From NCBI GenBank assembly GCA_900767885.1, contig CAAGAU010000014.1:74197-138196 (forward strand): a DNA stretch of 64,000 nt, written 5' to 3'. Within the stretch, counting starts at the first letter, position 1; every line of letters starts with the position of its first letter. Positions 9,163 to 16,857 of the stretch are shown here, piece after piece. The stretch is from Clostridia bacterium. Lineage in GTDB: Bacteria; Bacillota; Clostridia; Christensenellales; Borkfalkiaceae. The notes under the pieces are model-generated. The model did not search any database. It saw only the letters and a program-made list of their open reading frames with translations, and was not told where the DNA came from. The translations under genes were made by a program, and so were the position numbers.

Positions 9163-9651
9163 TTATTCTATTTCACAATAAGAGTGAACAGGAACGTTTT
9201 CGATAATGTCATTATCTCCGATTTTTCTGGTACCCCACTCTTTTTTACAGTTTTTATAATAATAAACGCTGTATACGTATATTTCAATAAATCTTGTGTG
9301 TTTAGCGACAATCAATTTGCAGGTTTTTGCCGGTGTTTCTGCAATATTTTTGTCGTAAATATATTTTTGACGAGAAATAATTTCTTCGTATGCGTTTTTA
9401 CAGACGATTAAAAATTTAACTGCGGAAATTGTCGTATCGAATTTATTGCATATTGTTACCGTTATTTGACTGTTGTAATGGGTTTCAACAATTTTACTTG
9501 TGATTTCTAACGGGAATTCTTCCGCAAAGCAGGACTTATCAAAAACAGATTCCGTATGTGAGACAGCAGGTTTTTTAGTCCCGGCAAAAGAAGAGCAAAC
9601 AAATATTAAAAAAGTAAAAACTATAGAAAATTTTACGACATTCGTTATCAT
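9163..9651 (-). CDS. Hypothetical exported protein
   Basis: A 162-aa protein I do not recognise. The first 24 residues look like a secretion signal (FSIVFTFLIFVCSSFAG), with a possible lipoprotein cysteine inside it. The remainder is rich in beta-strand-forming residues, with three to four scattered Cys (CFAEE, TICNKFD, FLIVCKNAY, TCKLIV), which suggests a small extracytoplasmic domain. Its ATG overlaps the stop of the upstream gene by one base (TAATG), so it is the last gene of a three-gene cassette. Local base composition is more AT-rich than the flanking housekeeping genes. Confidence 0.6.
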   Translation of the reverse strand: MITNVVKFSIVFTFLIFVCSSFAGTKKPAVSHTESVFDKSCFAEEFPLEITSKIVETHYNSQITVTICNKFDTTISAVKFLIVCKNAYEEIISRQKYIYDKNIAETPAKTCKLIVAKHTRFIEIYVYSVYYYKNCKKEWGTRKIGDNDIIENVPVHSYCEIE

Positions 9652-9959
9652 TACTGTATATCGTGAAAAATACCGAACCAGTATACATGATTTACCGTTA
9701 CATATGTGGCTTCTTTGGAAACGGAAAATCCCCGATCACGCCGATCGTTCAAAAGCATCATCTTTTCAAAATTGTTTTTATCTAACTTACGCCTTTGCGT
9801 AATTTTAGACGAGTTGCTATGGTTTTTCGAGTTTTCGATGTAAAGTTCGCCGTCTTCGGCATATACGAAAAACCAAAGCGGAGTTCGATTTGTTTTAGGC
9901 GTCGTTTTGACGTCCCGAGGATTGTGCAAAAAAGATTCGTAAACGGTTTGCCAGTTCAT
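9651..9959 (-). CDS. Hypothetical cytoplasmic protein
   Basis: 102 aa, unrecognised. There is no signal peptide or membrane helix. It has aromatic-rich ends (LWFFVYAEDGELYIE and YVTVNHVYWFGIFHDIQ) around a basic middle (RRKLDKNNFEKMMLLNDRRDRG). It starts 13 nt after the upstream gene behind a good AAGGAG site, and it couples to the downstream gene through a TAATG overlap. Conservation of this arrangement elsewhere would be the best clue to function. Confidence 0.5.
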   Translation of the reverse strand: MNWQTVYESFLHNPRDVKTTPKTNRTPLWFFVYAEDGELYIENSKNHSNSSKITQRRKLDKNNFEKMMLLNDRRDRGFSVSKEATYVTVNHVYWFGIFHDIQ

Positions 9960-9972
9960 ATGTTTTTTCTCC

Positions 9973-10326
9973 TTATAAAAAATATTTAATTTTTACCGTA
10001 GTCGAGTATTTGCTCGGCGGGGCAGACAAAATTTCGTCGCCGTCGGACATGCAGGCATACATTGCATCGCACACGGAACGCGCCCTGTTCGATACACTGA
10101 AATGTTTTTGAATATTGTTACAAGTACATATTAACTCTTTTTCACCCCTCTCAAATGCTTGTTTTTTCATTTCACCGATATACTCTTTTACAGCATCGGT
10201 AAATTTAGTTCTTTTCCCTTTTTGTCTGCTACCATAGTTAACTTCATCTTTTTCCAAAGCGTCGACTCTACCTTCAAGGGTTTTAATACGGTCTAAAAGT
10301 TCAATTATTATTTTATCGTAATTCAT
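9973..10326 (-). CDS. Hypothetical coiled-coil and winged-helix-like protein
   Basis: 117 aa. Residues 1-28 form a short leucine-zipper-like coiled coil (IIELLDRIKTLEGRVDALEK). A basic linker follows (SRQKGKRTKF), then a compact C-terminal region that resembles a small helix-turn-helix fold (FTDAVKEYIGEM..., SVSNRARSVCDAMYACM) and ends with a predicted wing (STTVKIKYFL). I recall similar clostridial proteins without assigned function, and family membership is my inference. It is first in the cassette, has an AAGGAG site and its own strong promoter, and might be the cassette's DNA-binding regulator. Confidence 0.6.
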   Translation of the reverse strand: MNYDKIIIELLDRIKTLEGRVDALEKDEVNYGSRQKGKRTKFTDAVKEYIGEMKKQAFERGEKELICTCNNIQKHFSVSNRARSVCDAMYACMSDGDEILSAPPSKYSTTVKIKYFL

Positions 10327-10352
10327 TATGTTTTCTCCTTATGTTTTATTTA

Positions 10353-10381
10353 AGTATAACATAATTATTTTTTATCGTCAA
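10353..10381 (-). promoter_or_regulatory. Sigma-A type promoter of the three-gene cassette
   Basis: On the minus strand TTGACG (10376-10381), a 17-bp spacer and TATACT (10353-10358), then an AAGGAG site before the ATG at 10326. It shows that the cassette is transcribed independently of the rubredoxin gene upstream. Confidence 0.7.
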
Positions 10382-10410
10382 ATGTTTTTACATAACTTTT
10401 AATAAAAAAA

Positions 10411-10434
10411 TACAGCCGAGCGACCTCGACTGCA
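10411..10434 (-). terminator. Rho-independent terminator after rubredoxin
   Basis: On the minus strand CAGTCGAG pairs with CTCGGCTG around a four-base loop (one G-U), followed by TATTTTTTTA. It lies about 40 nt beyond the rubredoxin stop codon and ends the rubrerythrin operon. Confidence 0.75.
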
Positions 10435-10473
10435 TTTTAATAGTTGTAGTACACGAAAAATATTGCCGTAAGA

Positions 10474-10629
10474 TTACTCTTCCGTAAAAGCGTCTTTACC
10501 AAGACCGCATACGGGACAAACCCAGTCTTCGGGGACATCTTCCCACTTAGTGCCGGGAGCGACGCCGTTATCGGGATCGCCGAGTTCTTCGTCGTAAACG
10601 TACCCGCAAGGGCATTCGTATTTTTTCAT
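10474..10629 (-). CDS. Rubredoxin
   Basis: A 51-aa iron protein that passes electrons to rubrerythrin-type peroxidases. The sequence is clear: NGVAPGTKWEDVPEDWVCPVC, then GLGKDAF. The second knuckle is canonical CPVCG. The first is C-x-C (YECPCGYVYD) rather than the usual C-x-x-C, a one-residue deletion that keeps all four cysteines. The ATG at 10627-10629 follows a CAGGAG site. It is the last gene of rbr-bfd-rdx, 40 nt after the BFD-like gene. A decayed copy lies at 8897-8992. Confidence 0.92.
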   Translation of the reverse strand: MKKYECPCGYVYDEELGDPDNGVAPGTKWEDVPEDWVCPVCGLGKDAFTEE

Positions 10630-10669
10630 AAAACTAATCTCCTGTAAGTTGTTTTTCGCTATTTTCCGT

Positions 10670-10873
10670 TTATGCGCCGTGCTTGTTCATTATCTCGGAT
10701 ATGGTATCCATAATCTTATCGTGGCACCCGCCGCAGCCCGTAGAACACCCGGTTATTTTCTGCACGTCCTCAAACGCTTTTTCCACGTTTTCAAACCTGG
10801 TTTCCTTGCTGAGCGCACCTTCTACGTCCGCGTAACTGACGCGTTTACAATTACAAATAATATAGTTTTCCAT
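10670..10873 (-). CDS. BFD-like [2Fe-2S]-binding small protein
   Basis: 67 aa, similar to bacterioferritin-associated ferredoxin and the BFD-like domains of redox enzymes. Cysteines C7-x-C9 and C47-x-x-C50 (within GCSTGCGGC) match the usual C-x-C...C-x-x-C iron-sulphur ligands. C43 is an extra Cys. It probably carries electrons or moves iron for the diiron protein encoded 20 nt upstream. The operon order reverse rubrerythrin, BFD-like, rubredoxin fits an oxygen and peroxide detoxification unit. Confidence 0.8.
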   Translation of the reverse strand: MENYIICNCKRVSYADVEGALSKETRFENVEKAFEDVQKITGCSTGCGGCHDKIMDTISEIMNKHGA

Positions 10874-10893
10874 ATTAGTTTGAATATTGCTTA

Positions 10894-11439
10894 TTATTTA
10901 CCGAAATATCTGTCGAGAAGTCCTTTGAACGCTTTGCCGTGGCGAGCCTCGTCGCGAGCCATTTCGTGAACGGTATCGTGAATAGCGTCAAGATTTTTCT
11001 CTTTGGCAAGTTTGGCAAGTTCTACCTTACCCGCAGTAGCGCCGTTTTCGGCGGCAACGCGAAGTTCGAGGTTCTTCTTGGTGGAATCCGTTACCACCTC
11101 GCCGAGAAGTTCGGCAAATTTAGCCGCGTGTTCAGCCTCTTCCATAGCCGCTTTCTCGTAATAAAGACCGACTTCGGGATAGCCTTCTCTGAACGCTACG
11201 CGCGACATCGCAAGGTACATACCGACCTCGCTGCACTCGCCCTCGAAATTCATTCTTAAACCTTTTTTAATTTCTTCGTCAACGTCTTTCGCTACGCCTA
11301 CCACGTGCTCTGCCGCCCACGCCAGATCGGCGTCTTGTTCTTTGAATTTAGAGCCGGGGCATTTGCAAACGGGACAAAAATCGGGCGCACTATCGCCTTC
11401 GTGAACGTAACCGCAAATAGGACATACAAATTTCTTCAT
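10894..11439 (-). CDS. Reverse rubrerythrin (NADH-peroxidase type)
   Basis: 181 aa with domain order inverted relative to classical rubrerythrin. The rubredoxin-like zinc or iron site comes first (CPICG at 6-10 and CPVCK at 22-26). The four-helix diiron domain follows, with ligands in ECSEVGMY, EEAEH, AAENGAT and RDEARHG. In Clostridium acetobutylicum such proteins are the main H2O2-reducing peroxidases, so an anaerobic lifestyle is implied. The frame is open to 11517, but the promoter and an AGAGG site support the ATG at 11437-11439. First gene of rbr-bfd-rdx. Confidence 0.9.
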   Translation of the reverse strand: MKKFVCPICGYVHEGDSAPDFCPVCKCPGSKFKEQDADLAWAAEHVVGVAKDVDEEIKKGLRMNFEGECSEVGMYLAMSRVAFREGYPEVGLYYEKAAMEEAEHAAKFAELLGEVVTDSTKKNLELRVAAENGATAGKVELAKLAKEKNLDAIHDTVHEMARDEARHGKAFKGLLDRYFGK

Positions 11440-11488
11440 AAGCATTACCTCTATTATCTTGAAAATATTTTCGTCTTTCGACGACTTT

Positions 11489-11517
11489 ATCTTAACATAC
11501 TTTACGCCAACTGTCAA
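11489..11517 (-). promoter_or_regulatory. Promoter of the rubrerythrin operon
   Basis: TTGACA (11512-11517), a 17-bp spacer and TAAGAT (11489-11494) on the minus strand. The leader then carries a small CGTC-GACG inverted repeat (11471-11484) and the 12-bp palindrome GAAAATATTTTC (11461-11472). Either could be an operator, but I cannot assign a regulator. Confidence 0.75.
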
Positions 11518-11535
11518 GCGTATTTGAAAATTTAA

Positions 11536-12483
11536 TTAATTTTCATTGCTTTTTTTCGCATTTTTCCTCGCGTTAATAATCGAAACGAAGTCTACCTCGC
11601 CTACTATTTGCGAAAGGAATATTACGCCGAAACCCAAACCTATCCACAAAGTTATATGACTTATTCCCGCGATAATTTCAAAGAAAACGCTGAACACGCT
11701 TTCAAGCGAAAGTATAAGCGCGGCGGACACGGGCGAAACCAGTTTTTGCCCGTACATTTGCGCAAACTGCGTAAAGCAAGTGGCAAACACGGCAAGATAA
11801 AGTATTTTCCATACAGAGGTAAAATCGAATGAAATTTCCGCATAATGCTTGGGAAATTCAACCGAGAACGACACGACGGCACACAAAACAGCAACGGTTA
11901 ATATCTCGAAAAACAACAGTACCATTGCGTCGTCTTTCTCGGTGTACTTATCTATAAAAATAATCTGCATTGCGTAAAAGATGCCGCAACCGAGCGACAA
12001 TGCGTCGCCCAAAGCCTCGTTTTGTCCTTTTTCGTTTTTGCCGACAAGCGCAACAAGCGCAATGCCGATAAGACAAAAAAACGTAGCGACGTAACGGCGC
12101 GGTTCGGGTTTCTTTTTGAGTATCAACCAGGACGCAAACGGCACGATTATACAATAAGACACAGTCAAAAATGCGTTTTTGGACGGAGTTGTGTATTTTA
12201 AGCCGAGCGTTTGCACCGAATATGCGCCGAATAAAATAACGCCGAGAATTATTCCGCGCAAAATAACGCCGCGCTCTATGGTTTTGAATTTTTTGAACGC
12301 AAAGAAAAATATTATTACTGCCGAAATAGTAAAACGCAGCGTAAGAATTAAAAACGTAAAATGCCCGTTGCCGAAATTGTCGAGAGTTCCTTTAAGCACG
12401 ACAAACGAACTACCCCATATAAGAGTAGTTAAAAGCAATAACGCTTTACCTAATAAATCTTTTTTAGTTTTTTCAGATACCAT
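11536..12483 (-). CDS. EamA (DMT-superfamily) transporter
   Basis: 315-aa membrane protein with about ten predicted helices in two EamA repeats. The first contains TTLIWGSSFVVLKG and the second GDALSLGCGIFYAMQIIFIDKY and SLESVFSVFFEII. Both are typical drug/metabolite exporter signatures. The substrate is not predictable, and amino acid or metabolite export is usual. It is upstream of the rubrerythrin operon on the same strand, but that operon has its own promoter. Confidence 0.85.
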   Translation of the reverse strand: MVSEKTKKDLLGKALLLLTTLIWGSSFVVLKGTLDNFGNGHFTFLILTLRFTISAVIIFFFAFKKFKTIERGVILRGIILGVILFGAYSVQTLGLKYTTPSKNAFLTVSYCIIVPFASWLILKKKPEPRRYVATFFCLIGIALVALVGKNEKGQNEALGDALSLGCGIFYAMQIIFIDKYTEKDDAMVLLFFEILTVAVLCAVVSFSVEFPKHYAEISFDFTSVWKILYLAVFATCFTQFAQMYGQKLVSPVSAALILSLESVFSVFFEIIAGISHITLWIGLGFGVIFLSQIVGEVDFVSIINARKNAKKSNEN

Positions 12484-12502
12484 AATTTAAAAACGAAAAC
12501 AA

Positions 12503-12525
12503 GGCGAATAGCAACGCTATCCGCC
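12503..12525 (-). terminator. Rho-independent terminator after rpmF
   Basis: Minus-strand stem GGCGGATAGC / GCTATTCGCC with a three-base loop (one G-U), followed by TTGTTTTCGTTTTT. It lies 21 nt past the rpmF stop. Confidence 0.7.
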
Positions 12526-12545
12526 TACGGTTATGAACTGAATAA

Positions 12546-12740
12546 TCAGTCGGCCTTCTTTTCTTCTTTGTTTACTACGAGTTTACCATCGTAATAACCG
12601 CACTTGGGACAAACCTGATGAGACGCTTTGAGTTCATGACAATTGGGGCATTCTACCAACGTAGGAGCCGCAACTTTATAATTGTTTGCAAATCTCTTAT
12701 TTCCTCTCTGTTTGGAAACCTTATGTTTAGGAACTGCCAT
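12546..12740 (-). CDS. rpmF: 50S ribosomal protein L32
   Basis: 64 aa, the normal size. It has an N-terminal basic MAVPKHKVSKQRGNKRF and a zinc ribbon with two C-x-x-C pairs (CPNCHELKASHQVCPKCG). Zinc-ligand form, so not the Cys-less paralogue. It follows the YceD gene by 26 nt, the usual yceD-rpmF pairing. Confidence 0.97.
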   Translation of the reverse strand: MAVPKHKVSKQRGNKRFANNYKVAAPTLVECPNCHELKASHQVCPKCGYYDGKLVVNKEEKKAD

Positions 12741-12766
12741 CTTTATATACCTCGCTTGTTAATAGA

Positions 12767-13207
12767 TTATTTACATTTACAGTCTTCGTGATTGAGGTTT
12801 ACTCCGCAACCCGAACAAATACCCTTACAATCCTCTTTGCAAAGAACGGAAACGGGAAAAGACAACAACAATTTCTCGTTTACCATTTCGGTAAGATCAA
12901 CCAGTCCGCGCGAATATAAATACGCGCCGTCTGCGTTGTCGTCCTCGGAAAAAGTTTCGTCAAACTCGACAATGTTATGGAAAATAACGTCGTCAAGACA
13001 GCGAGAACACTTCGTCGAAACAAAGTATTCTATCTCGCCTTCCGCCCACACTTCGTTACCGCCAAGCGTAAGAGTGCCGTTTACGGAAACCGGTCTTGAA
13101 TATTCGGCGTCAGGTAAAGTGATTGCCGAGTCGTCCGCCTCGTAATCGAAGTGAAACGAACAACTTTCTTTGCCGCTACGTTTTAATTTCTTTACGTCAA
13201 TAACCAT
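12767..13207 (-). CDS. YceD/YlbN (DUF177) family protein
   Basis: 146 aa. YceD-family proteins are linked to 23S rRNA accumulation and lie next to rpmF in most bacteria, as here. The family core CSRCLDDVIFHN is present, with a C-terminal Cys cluster (CKEDCKGICSGCGVNLNHEDCKC) typical of Firmicute members and probably metal-binding. Confidence 0.9.
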   Translation of the reverse strand: MVIDVKKLKRSGKESCSFHFDYEADDSAITLPDAEYSRPVSVNGTLTLGGNEVWAEGEIEYFVSTKCSRCLDDVIFHNIVEFDETFSEDDNADGAYLYSRGLVDLTEMVNEKLLLSFPVSVLCKEDCKGICSGCGVNLNHEDCKCK

Positions 13208-13270
13208 AAGGCTTATAAATTATAAACTATTTTTTTAATAATGTCAAATTTTTAACTTACAAAAATCGTA

Positions 13271-14467
13271 TTATTTTGCAAGTCTTTTAGTATCGCGCGC
13301 AATAACGAGTTCTTCGTTGGTCGGAATAACCAGAACTTTAACTTTGGAATCCGCCGCGCTGATATCAGCAATGCCGTCGCCGATATGCTCGTTTTTATAA
13401 TCGTCTATCGCCATACCCATATATTCCATATTCTCGGCAATGGCTTTTCTTACGTGCGTAACGTGTTCGCCTACGCCTGCGGTAAATACCACGCAGTCTA
13501 CCCCGCCGAGTGCGGCGGCGTATGCGCCGAGATACTTTTTGCATGAATACGAGAACACTTCGAGCGCGAGCGCGGCTCTGTGATTACCCTCTTTAGCTGC
13601 CGCCGTAAGATCGCGGAAATCCGAAGATACGCCGCTTAACCCCATAACGCCGGACTTCTTATTAAGGTAATTAAGCGTTTCCGAAACGCTCATATTATAC
13701 TTTTGTCCGAGGAACTCGACGATAGCGGGGTCAAGGTCGCCCGACCTCGTACCCATAGGAACTCCGCCGAGCGGAGTGAAACTCATAGAAGTATCAACGC
13801 TCTTACCGCCCTTGACTGCCGAAATGGACGAACCGTTACCGAGGTGCATAGTAATAACCTTAAAGTTTTCGTCGTTCTCTCTGCCGAGATATTTAGCCGC
13901 CTCGGACGAAACGAACCTATGGCTTGTACCGTGGAAGCCGTAGCGTCTTACTTTGAAATCGGTGTAAGCCTCGTAAGGAATACCGTAAATATACGCCTTT
14001 TCGGGCATAGTCGAATGGAAAGCGGTATCGAATACTCCCACCATGGGAACGTCGGGCATAATAGCCTTACAAGCCTTTACGCCGATTATGTTCGCCGGCT
14101 GATGAAGCGGAGCAAGTTCGCTAAGACTTTCGATAATAGCCATATTCTCATCGGTTAAAAGTACCGAGTCGTTAAAGACCTCTCCGCTATGGACTATTCT
14201 GTGTCCTACCGCGTCGATTTCTTTCATGGACTTAATCGCGCCGTATTCTTTATCGACAAGCGCGTTTAAAACCACCTTGATAGCCTCGTTATGAGTTGGC
14301 ATGGGAGAAGTGATGACCGTTTCTTTGCCGTTAGCTTTATGCTTACAGAACGAACCGTCAAGACCTATTCTCTCGCAACCGCCTTTCGCGATTGCTTTTT
14401 CGGTAGCCATATCTATAAGTTGATATTTAAGCGACGAACTACCTGCGTTTATTACTAAAACTTTCAT
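13271..14467 (-). CDS. ackA: Acetate kinase
   Basis: 398 aa. Makes ATP and acetate from acetyl phosphate in fermentation. It contains the ASKHA phosphate loop LVINAGSSSLKYQL at the N-terminus, YGFHGTSHRFV near residue 177, the HLGNGSSISA loop near 207, and a GVGEH adenosine-site segment. It lies 29 nt after pta on the same strand, giving the usual pta-ackA operon with Pta first. Confidence 0.97.
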   Translation of the reverse strand: MKVLVINAGSSSLKYQLIDMATEKAIAKGGCERIGLDGSFCKHKANGKETVITSPMPTHNEAIKVVLNALVDKEYGAIKSMKEIDAVGHRIVHSGEVFNDSVLLTDENMAIIESLSELAPLHQPANIIGVKACKAIMPDVPMVGVFDTAFHSTMPEKAYIYGIPYEAYTDFKVRRYGFHGTSHRFVSSEAAKYLGRENDENFKVITMHLGNGSSISAVKGGKSVDTSMSFTPLGGVPMGTRSGDLDPAIVEFLGQKYNMSVSETLNYLNKKSGVMGLSGVSSDFRDLTAAAKEGNHRAALALEVFSYSCKKYLGAYAAALGGVDCVVFTAGVGEHVTHVRKAIAENMEYMGMAIDDYKNEHIGDGIADISAADSKVKVLVIPTNEELVIARDTKRLAK

Positions 14468-14496
14468 TATAAAACCTTACCTTTTTATATTTTTTA

Positions 14497-15498
14497 TTAT
14501 ATTTGAGTCTGCAATGCAGTGATTGCAACCGCCGCGACGATATCCGCCGTATGGCAACCGCGGGACAAATCGTTTATGGGCTTTGCAAGACCTTGGCAAA
14601 GAGGACCGACCGCCTGGAACCCGCCTAAACGCTCGGTGTTTTTATAGTTGCTGTTGCCTGCGTCGAGATCGGGGAAAATAAGCACGTTGGCGTGTCCGGC
14701 AACCTTAGAGCCGGGGGCTTTGCTCGCGCCAACCTCGGGTACGATTGCCGCATCGAACTGAAGTTCGCCGTCGGCAATAACTTCGGGTTCGATTTCGTGG
14801 AATTTTTCCACCGCCGCAACGACTTTATCTACGTCGGGGTGTTTAGCCGAGCCTTTGGTGGAGTGAGAAATAAACGCTACTCTCGGAGTTATGCCCGCAA
14901 TGGCAACCGCACTCTTCGCGCTCGATTGAGCGATATAAGCGAGTTGTTCGGAAGTCGGATTCTGGTTAAGTCCCGAATCGGCATAAATATAGCAACCGTC
15001 CTCGCAGTATTTGTTGCCGCCTTCGGGCGCAATCATCAAAAAGTACGCCGAAACGATAGGCGTGCCTTTAGCCGTTCTTATAACCTGCAAGCCGGGGCGA
15101 AGAGTGTTGGCGGTGGAGTGGCATGCACCCGATACCATGCCGTCTACGTCGTCGGCTTTAAGCATAAGCGCACCGAACATTGTATAATCCTTTTTAAGAG
15201 TTTCTCTCGCGAGTTCGATCGTCATGCCTTTTTCCTTGCGGAGTTCGTACAACAACTCGGCGTACTGCTCGAATTTGTCGCACTTTAATGGGTCTACAAT
15301 GGTAACGCCCACAAGATCGACTTCGGGATTGTTTTTTCTTATTTCTTCTTCGTTACCGAGCAAAGTGATTTTCGCTATACCCTCTTTAACCGAATCGGCG
15401 GCGGCTTGCACCACTCTTTTATCTTCACCCTCGGGAAGAACTATATGTTTGCCGAGCAGCGACGCTCTTTTTTTAATATCGTCTAAAACTTTTGACAT
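14497..15498 (-). CDS. pta: Phosphate acetyltransferase
   Basis: 333 aa, the short single-domain form without the N-terminal P-loop domain of enteric Pta. Converts acetyl-CoA to acetyl phosphate for AckA. Motifs: HIVLPEGEDKRVVQAA, DGMVSGACHSTANTLRPGLQ, and PDLDAGNSNYKNTERLGG near the C-terminus. It has its own promoter region, shared with the divergent tmcAL gene. Confidence 0.97.
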   Translation of the reverse strand: MSKVLDDIKKRASLLGKHIVLPEGEDKRVVQAAADSVKEGIAKITLLGNEEEIRKNNPEVDLVGVTIVDPLKCDKFEQYAELLYELRKEKGMTIELARETLKKDYTMFGALMLKADDVDGMVSGACHSTANTLRPGLQVIRTAKGTPIVSAYFLMIAPEGGNKYCEDGCYIYADSGLNQNPTSEQLAYIAQSSAKSAVAIAGITPRVAFISHSTKGSAKHPDVDKVVAAVEKFHEIEPEVIADGELQFDAAIVPEVGASKAPGSKVAGHANVLIFPDLDAGNSNYKNTERLGGFQAVGPLCQGLAKPINDLSRGCHTADIVAAVAITALQTQI

Positions 15499-15641
15499 AA
15501 TGCTCCTTTTCAGCGGCGAAATACGTTCAATCGCTTGAATTTTTTCGCGCGTTGGTATAAAATGTTATTAAATTAACGATATTTACATTATACACTAAAA
15601 AGCAATAAATATCAACGAAAAAACCGCGATAGGAGATTATT

Positions 15642-16817
15642 TTGAAAATTTGTTTTGCGATATGCGAATATAACCCCTTTCACAACGGGCATTTAAAGCA
15701 TCTGGAATATATAAAAGAAAAAATAAAACCCGACGCCGTGGCGATTATTATGAGCGGAGATTTTACTCAACGCGGAGAAATAGCCGTTCTCGACAAGTAC
15801 ACGCGCGCCGAACACGCGATTAAGGCGGGCGCGGACGTGGTTTTCGAATTGCCTGCGATTTTTGCCGCCGCGCCCGCCGAAATATTCGCAAAAGGCGCGA
15901 TAAGCATTATAAACCGCGTACATGGCGAAAAGGTGCTTTGCTTCGGAACGGAAAGCGCGGAAAAAGAAAAACTTTTGTCAACCGCCGCCGCGCTTATAAA
16001 CGAAACCAAGGAATTTAAAAAACTTTACAAGGAAGAGTTGAAAACCGGAATACCGAGCATAAAGGCGAAAATAAACGCACTTAACAAAATGGACCTCGAA
16101 AACCTCGACTTCGAGTTGCTTAAAAGTCCAAACAACATTCTTGCGGTAGAATACGCAAAAGCGGTGCTTTCATACAAGTCGGACGTAACGCTCGAACCCA
16201 TTTTACGCCAAGGCGCGGCTTACGACGACGCCGAACTTAAAAAAGGCGTTTCTTCCGCGCTCGCCATAAGACAGGCGATTACGGACGGAAAATTAAAAAA
16301 GGTCAAGGACTCCGTGCCGGGTTTCGTTTACGCCGACCTGCCCGACAATCTGCCCTGCGCCGACGATATTATATTTTATTCTCTTTTAAAAACGCCTAAA
16401 AGCGAAATGGCTAAAATACTCGATTGCAACGAAGGGTTGGAAAACAGAATAAAAGCACTCGCATGCAACTGTTTAACTCTTGACGCACTTAAAGAAAAAC
16501 TTAAAACCAAGCGTTACACTTACGCCAGGCTTTCGCGCATACTGCTTTCCTGCATGCTCGGCATAGACGAAAAACTTATAAGAAAAAGTCTTGAACAAGA
16601 ATTGTATTTAAAAGTTCTTGCAATTAACAAACAAAAAACCGACCTACTTTCATATTTCGATAAAAATTCAGACCTGCCGCTTATAACGCGCAAAAGCGAC
16701 GCCGCGAAATTAGATGGCGTTGCGGCGGAATGTTTCAAAAAAGACGTTTTCGCTAATCTCGTTTTCGATTTTATAAACGGCAAAAGAACCAACGAATACG
16801 AAATGAAAATGGTATAA
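15642..16817 (+). CDS. tmcAL: tRNA(Met) cytidine acetate ligase TmcAL (YlbM)
   Basis: 391 aa. In Bacillus subtilis TmcAL acetylates the wobble cytidine of elongator tRNA-Met using acetate and ATP. The N-terminal nucleotidyltransferase domain has EYNPFHNGHLKH (HxGH motif) and MSGDFTQRGEIAVLDK; GTESAEKEKL follows. Translation starts at a TTG (15642-15644), 6 nt after an AGGAG site, and no ATG is available nearby. It lies divergently from pta-ackA, which produce its substrate acetate, and near yceD-rpmF (ylbN-rpmF), its usual neighbours. Confidence 0.9.
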   Translation: MKICFAICEYNPFHNGHLKHLEYIKEKIKPDAVAIIMSGDFTQRGEIAVLDKYTRAEHAIKAGADVVFELPAIFAAAPAEIFAKGAISIINRVHGEKVLCFGTESAEKEKLLSTAAALINETKEFKKLYKEELKTGIPSIKAKINALNKMDLENLDFELLKSPNNILAVEYAKAVLSYKSDVTLEPILRQGAAYDDAELKKGVSSALAIRQAITDGKLKKVKDSVPGFVYADLPDNLPCADDIIFYSLLKTPKSEMAKILDCNEGLENRIKALACNCLTLDALKEKLKTKRYTYARLSRILLSCMLGIDEKLIRKSLEQELYLKVLAINKQKTDLLSYFDKNSDLPLITRKSDAAKLDGVAAECFKKDVFANLVFDFINGKRTNEYEMKMV

Positions 16818-16823
16818 ATATAT

Positions 16824-16850
16824 GCGGCGCGCCGAAATTCGGCGCGCCGC
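16824..16850. terminator. GC-rich bidirectional terminator
   Basis: Perfect 13-bp arms (GCGGCGCGCCGAA and its complement) around one base, flanked by A/T-rich tails. It lies between the convergent tmcAL and PLP-lyase genes, which it probably ends on both sides. Confidence 0.8.
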
Positions 16851-16857
16851 GTTTAAA

